From: Terana coerulea | Taxonomy: Eukaryota; Basidiomycota; Agaricomycetes; Polyporales; Phanerochaetaceae | DNA length: 13,647 bases | Direction of reading: 5' to 3' | NCBI GenBank assembly: GCA_024811115.1 | Contig: JAKOGH010001122.1 | Location: 1 to 13,647 of the forward strand | Shown: in pieces, positions 9,578 through 13,647 of the stretch | Layout: every line of letters starts with the position of its first letter | Position numbering within the stretch: position 1 is the stretch's first letter | Position numbers and translations under genes: made by a program | The notes under the pieces: generated by a model | What the model saw: the letters and a program-made list of their open reading frames with translations, nothing else | Database searches by the model: none | What the model was told of the DNA's origin: nothing

Positions 9578-9828
9578 ATGTCGTCTCCATCCCAGCCTGA
9601 CCACCACCGAAATAAGTATGTAGACTCGGCGCTCTCTGCAACTCAACTCCTGCTTGACTCTTGTAAGATTGGAGTATTATCAGCCAAAATGAGAGGGATA
9701 GCTGGTTTGAGCGCTGGGACAATCAGGGGCACAAGTGAATGGCTTTGTCGAAGTCGCAAAGCAAAAAAGCAACGCCACAACGCCGAGCGTCTACTATTTT
9801 CGCCGACGATGCTACACTAGAGGAAAGG
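9578..9828 (+). CDS. Weak candidate: helical N-terminal fragment of an unidentified protein
   Basis: An 80-codon frame opens with ATG 9578 and, after a hydrophilic lead, carries an amphipathic stretch, YVDSALSATQLLLDSCK, then KMRGIAGLSAGTI. About nine bases before it runs out of sense (near 9722), a shift of one base would continue as GAQVNGFVEVAKQKSN. This alternation (helix, short loop, small-residue GIAGLS helix, then a polar QVNGF... helix) resembles the N-terminal helical domains found on fungal MLKL/HeLo-like or NLR-type proteins, but I match it only by general pattern. No downstream exon was convincing. It is divergent from metacaspase B, with about 585 bases between starts. It could equally be a chance frame. 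The shift would fit the single-base losses seen elsewhere. Confidence 0.22.
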
Positions 9829-10491
9829 CGCCGAAGCACTCCTCTGAGCCTCTCCCGTTTACTCTGCGAGCACCATAAGAGGGCAGACACAAGTAACTGC
9901 GCAGGCAGCTCTCCAAGTAGATGCCGGCCTTTCACATACCACCTGACCAGAGAGTTCTCGGCGGAATGCGACCTGTCGTGAGACTGCGGGCACGCGTGCA
10001 CCACGTTCCTACTAGACTACTTCCGATAGTCCACTCCAGTGAAAGTGTCAGAACTTCCTCGCTGTACTTGACAAGTCGCAGCTATGATGACACCGCACTG
10101 TCCTCACGTTAGCCCCACACAACAGGCCAGCAGTGCCTTGTAGCAGCAAAGGCCGCAGCCTAGGAAGACTGAAATCTTGTTCGAAGACGAATTCCAGGCT
10201 GAGAGATGCGGTGAGCGTGGACAGGCTACAAAAATTGCAACACCCCCCGCGCGTTCTACTGTCCTAGGAATTTCGGGAAATACGATCCACCGGATGCGAG
10301 AACCACGCCAGTTTATTGCGAACAAGACAGCTCGAACTTCATAGGGTTACGCTAGGTCCAATCGGACCCACAGCCAGCGCATAGCCATCAACAGCCCCGG
10401 CATATCCAACTATTGTGTGCCCCACTCCTACGGGGCAAGGGCCGTTGATGTCCATCGGTGCGAATGCTCGCCCCGTACGTATGGCCCGACA
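9829..10491. other. Intergenic stretch, no supported gene
   Basis: Open frames of 63-93 codons occur on both strands without recognisable motifs. The right end should contain the 3' flank of the minus-strand glucanase gene. Nothing repetitive or structured stands out. Confidence 0.45.
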
Positions 10492-12328
10492 TCAGTGGGC
10501 GCTGGTAAGGTCATGCTTCGCGGCAGCGACGCCCTGACTGAAACCATGCTCTGCGAATTTTACGTAAGTCTCGCGGTCACGCGAGTAGAACAGCCCGGTA
10601 CAGACCAAATTCCCGTTGCTGCCCCCTTTCGCCGCCGCGTGTTGTCGCGTCCTGATTTTCATCCAGGGACCCTTGAATCCGAGCTCCGGGATGGGTGCGT
10701 CAGGTGGCATCGCAGAGACGCTCTTGAAGAACAGCCATGCGTCGTCCCAACCCTGAAGGAAACCGGCGTCCAGTCGCCAATGTTCATAATTCCCAGGATA
10801 TTGGGACCAGTATTCGGTATGTTGACCTAGGGGATAGTGAGTATTATGTCCGACGAGAGATGAGCTTGGCGACGTACGTAGCGCTAGATCTCGCGCATGG
10901 GTTTTGCGCACCTCCCGCTGAGGGTCGTCACGGAAGACGAGACCCCTCTCGGTAAACTGGACACGAGAAGGGAACACTCCGGCGGCAACAGCATCTCTCA
11001 GGGACCACCTTGTCCCCTCCATGCTCCTTCTTGTAGGTCCAGAAGAAGTACCCCGCGCAGTGTTCCTCGTAGAGCGCCAGCTGAGCCGAAATATAATCTC
11101 GGCGCACGTCGATCTCGTTGCCTATGCCGTGTAGCGAGCCGGGGTTGAGAGCACCTGACCACTCGCCAACAATCAATGCACCACCGGCCCCTTGTACTTT
11201 CTGTGATACCCGAGAGAACATCTGAGGCGTCCCCGCGTTGGGGTCCCGGAGATTGTGGACATGCTGCGTCGCAGGCGTCCGACCGTCCTCTTGCGTGAAG
11301 CAACGGTAGAGATGGTGATCGAGCACAGTGAAGGGGATTGTGGTTGCATGGGACTCGATGAAGCCTGCGTATTGGTCTGTCTGCCAGGAATCTCCGATGT
11401 AGACTGGGATCGCGGGGTCGACTGATCGGACTGCGCGAATCGCATCTAGATACCACTTTTCCAGGGAAGGATTGTGTTGCGGTTCGTTCAGCAGCTCTAT
11501 TCCCAAGACGTTGGCAAGCGGGGATCAAATGACCTGCAGAAGTTGCTCAAGTGATTGACGAGGACAGTGAGAACGTGTATCGTGTGAGCCATATTATCCT
11601 TGTTGAAGAACCGCGGCTCCCCCGACGTCCCAGCGTGAGCGTCACCATTCTGCTTGCCCGGCGCCGCATGTAGGTCTTGTGATGCTGGTCAGTCACAGGG
11701 ACCAGATACATGACTTAGACCCTCACCGATGAGTACACCCAGTCCGTGCTTGTTTGCGACCGCGATTGCGCTTGTTATTCTCTGCCATGCTCCGTGGTAG
11801 ACATGATCGACGTTCGCGAAGTCGGTACCCTGGCACACGGAGGCTTCTGCGCCAGATAGGTGATAATATCCGATCTGGAGGGTAAGCTCAGCGACGATCT
11901 CGAGCACCCTATCCTCTTGCGAGCAACTCACCGGCAGCCGAACAGAGTTCAGACCCTTCGCGGCAATCCAAGCCCAGTCTTCTTCCGTGATCCACGTATC
12001 CCAGTGGTGTTCAAGCACTTCTCTGGCTTGCGAGCCCCTTGCGACGTCGAGGTCGCTCTGCGCCGGCGGAGCCGCAGAACGGAAAGGCGCATCGGTGATC
12101 CATCGCTCAAGCACGAACCAAGATCCTATTCGTTCATCAGGTCGAGCAAGAGGTAGACAAGATGCAGTAACACTCACCAAGGTTGACACCACGGTGTTTG
12201 CGATAGCGGAAGAGGTCCTGAGCCGAAGGAAAATCCACAACGCTCGGTACTGCGACTGCTTTGCCGTCGTCGGGGTTGTGAGTACGGGAGGATAGATGGC
12301 TCTTCAAAGTGTTGGCCAGCTTGTGCAT
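10492..12328 (-). CDS. GH5 family 9 exo-beta-1,3-glucanase-like protein, five exons, two frameshifts
   Basis: Predicted glucan 1,3-beta-glucosidase that trims beta-1,3-glucan of the fungal wall. Exons 12328-12178, 12125-11932, 11874-11727, 11675-10878 and 10826-10492 encode about 540 aa; introns are 51-57 nt, all GT...AG. Landmarks in order: HRGVNLGSWFVLERWI, PAQSDLDVARGS, HWDTWITEEDWAWIAAKGLNSVRLP, IGYYHL, DLHAAPGKQNGDAHAGTSG, LLNEPQ (acid/base Glu, codon 11485-11483), YIGDSW, LDHHLYRCF, VGEWSGAL (nucleophile Glu, codon 11164-11162), FFWTYKKE, and the C-terminal NYEHWRLDAGFLQGWDD and GFSQGVAAAK. No signal peptide is visible, so it may be cytosolic or unconventionally secreted. Frame breaks: one C is missing from a C run at 11520-11523 (DPPLANV expected), and two bases near 11007-11012 at the K-G-WS junction. 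Near the C-terminus 18 extra codons (10605-10552) interrupt the usual NLWE-EHGF join; they look like an intron (GTCTGT...GCAG) one base out of phase. Confidence 0.85.
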
Positions 12329-13647
12329 GATGGTAGACAGGAGTCAAGTTCTTCGCAGCTGGGATTGGTGCTCTGCGGCATGATATTCAGAAGGATGACG
12401 TCGACGAGTGAGCCAAGACCGTGTTTGTAGCTGCCATCCAAACTCTGTCCACACGAATTTTCTAATGCATTGGTGTATTTCGGAAAGGTTTGGCCGCATA
12501 TATGGGATAAATGTACAAAAATGACCTTGTGGGTTGGTCCCATTCAGTACGGATTGCGTCGCAAGACATAGGGATGCACACTCACCATATCTACAAGTAC
12601 AAACAAACAGACTTCACAGCTTCGGGAAAATACCTCCTGGCGACTGCTGAGACACACGTACGCATAAGTGTAGGATGGGTGGGAGAGCGAAGAGGTGTCT
12701 GTAACCCAGGACTGAGGTGGTCGAGGTCGAAGTCAGGCCCGAAGGTGGGCGCTTCTCGATTGCGTACGAGCGGCAACACGGCGTGGGAAAAACCCAAAAA
12801 TGTATCTCGCCGCCGTCAAACAAAGCGACCGTCGCAACCACTACAACACTCGTCTGCTTCACAATTCATAACAGACCTCTCGCTCGTATCGCATGTCTGG
12901 CACCCATACTGCACGTCTACGTGCACGTCTATTCCTCGCGCTGAAGCTTTAAAACCCATCCCTGTTGGCGAAAACTCCTGCCGGGACACAAATGGTGTAC
13001 CGCCTGTTCGCCGCGAGCTACGATGGTCTTTCGACTACTGCTCTTTACGCACCCATGCATGAGGAGCGTGCTTCACAACAAACACTGATGCGCATGTTCT
13101 CCGCCTGCTTTCGCTCGCTTCGATCGTGATGCCTTTTCATCAAATTTTCTGCACCATTACCTGTCCTCGTCGTCTCGGACACCTGAACCACCTGCCCGAC
13201 CCGTCTTGCCTGCCTTTCTACTCATGCCGAATACAGAAGAATGCACACCTGCTCCCCCCATGGTGGATATGGGTCTCCTATGCATCTAGGCGAGTGCCAA
13301 CAATGTCTACGGCTATGCATGCGGCTAACATCCGCCGTTTTTAGTACATGTCCTGCTCGACATTGATCTTTATTATGTCGTTTTTATGACACAAGCAAGT
13401 GAACAAGGGATACTTTTCGTGGGTTCGTCAGTTACCGGTTTCATCCGCTGCATATTCTATTATAGTGCAACTTGTCAGGTCTACGGGAACGCGCTGCACG
13501 AACATGAGGAATGCGCAAAATCAGGGCCGTCAATTATTTCACCCATGCGGTGTTCGCTCCTCGTGCCGTTCCAAAGTTGGCAAGCCTTTAGCAAGAGCTG
13601 ACACCAATCTTGGGGCTTCGCCATTTGCACCTACCGCATGCATACTC
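12329..13647. other. Right flank: glucanase promoter and unassigned sequence
   Basis: No gene is supported. A 183-codon plus-strand frame (12511-13062) has no motif and irregular composition. On the minus strand CATATATG at 12497-12504 is a possible TATA element about 170 nt before the glucanase ATG. On the plus strand GCTTTAAAACCC (12946-12957) lies about 40 nt before ATG 12992, which opens a 45-codon frame (MVYRLFAASYDG..., stop TGA 13127-13129) preceded by pyrimidine-rich sequence. This could be the first exon of a gene leading off the window, but no clear donor site follows. The last 500 bases show nothing distinct. Confidence 0.35.

Noticed and set aside
10417..10830. 137-codon plus-strand frame
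   Set aside because: Antisense to the C-terminal exon of the GH5 gene, which carries clear family motifs.
10998..11528. 176-codon minus-strand frame overlapping the GH5 gene
   Set aside because: It is a shifted reading of the GH5 catalytic exon; the true frame carries LLNEPQ and VGEWSGAL.
12511..13062. 183-codon plus-strand frame as a possible gene
   Set aside because: No recognisable domain, no splice continuation and irregular composition; length alone is weak evidence.

Overview
The window looks like nuclear DNA from a filamentous basidiomycete, most likely an agaricomycete. The evidence is multi-exon genes with 44-70 nt introns (GTRNGT...YAG, some with a CTAAC-like branch point), a MYND zinc-finger protein, paired caspase-like (C14) proteases and a GH5 family 9 glucanase without a signal peptide. 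There are no operons, tRNAs, rRNAs, CRISPR arrays or recognisable transposons. Every gene I can support lies on the minus strand and was rebuilt by joining exons across frames.

Layout, left to right. 188-1295: short-chain dehydrogenase/reductase (SDR) of the YghA-like type, three exons, with at least six small indels. 1597-2627: intact three-exon MYND zinc-finger protein. 2628-3517: intergenic. 3518-5342: metacaspase-like protease A, thirteen exons, with catalytic His and Cys. 5343-7301: long non-coding spacer with a TATA-like box and an inverted CCAAT pair upstream of A. 7302-8993: metacaspase-like protease B, twelve exons, a paralogue of A with the same exon plan but with frameshifts. 9578-9828: a weak plus-strand candidate, an alpha-helical N-terminal fragment. 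10492-12328: GH5_9 exo-beta-1,3-glucanase-like gene, five exons, with both catalytic glutamates and two frameshifts. 12329-13647: no supported gene.

The genes form no obvious pathway. The notable unit is the metacaspase pair A/B, a local duplication in which homologous exons (122 and 37 nt) and introns (60 and 61 nt) keep identical lengths. B lies head-to-head with the weak helical candidate.

A second theme is single-base losses, often at short homopolymers, in the SDR, B and GH5 genes and at one splice junction of A, while the MYND gene is clean. This is either residual long-read indel error or real gene decay, and it limits how literally the reading frames can be taken.
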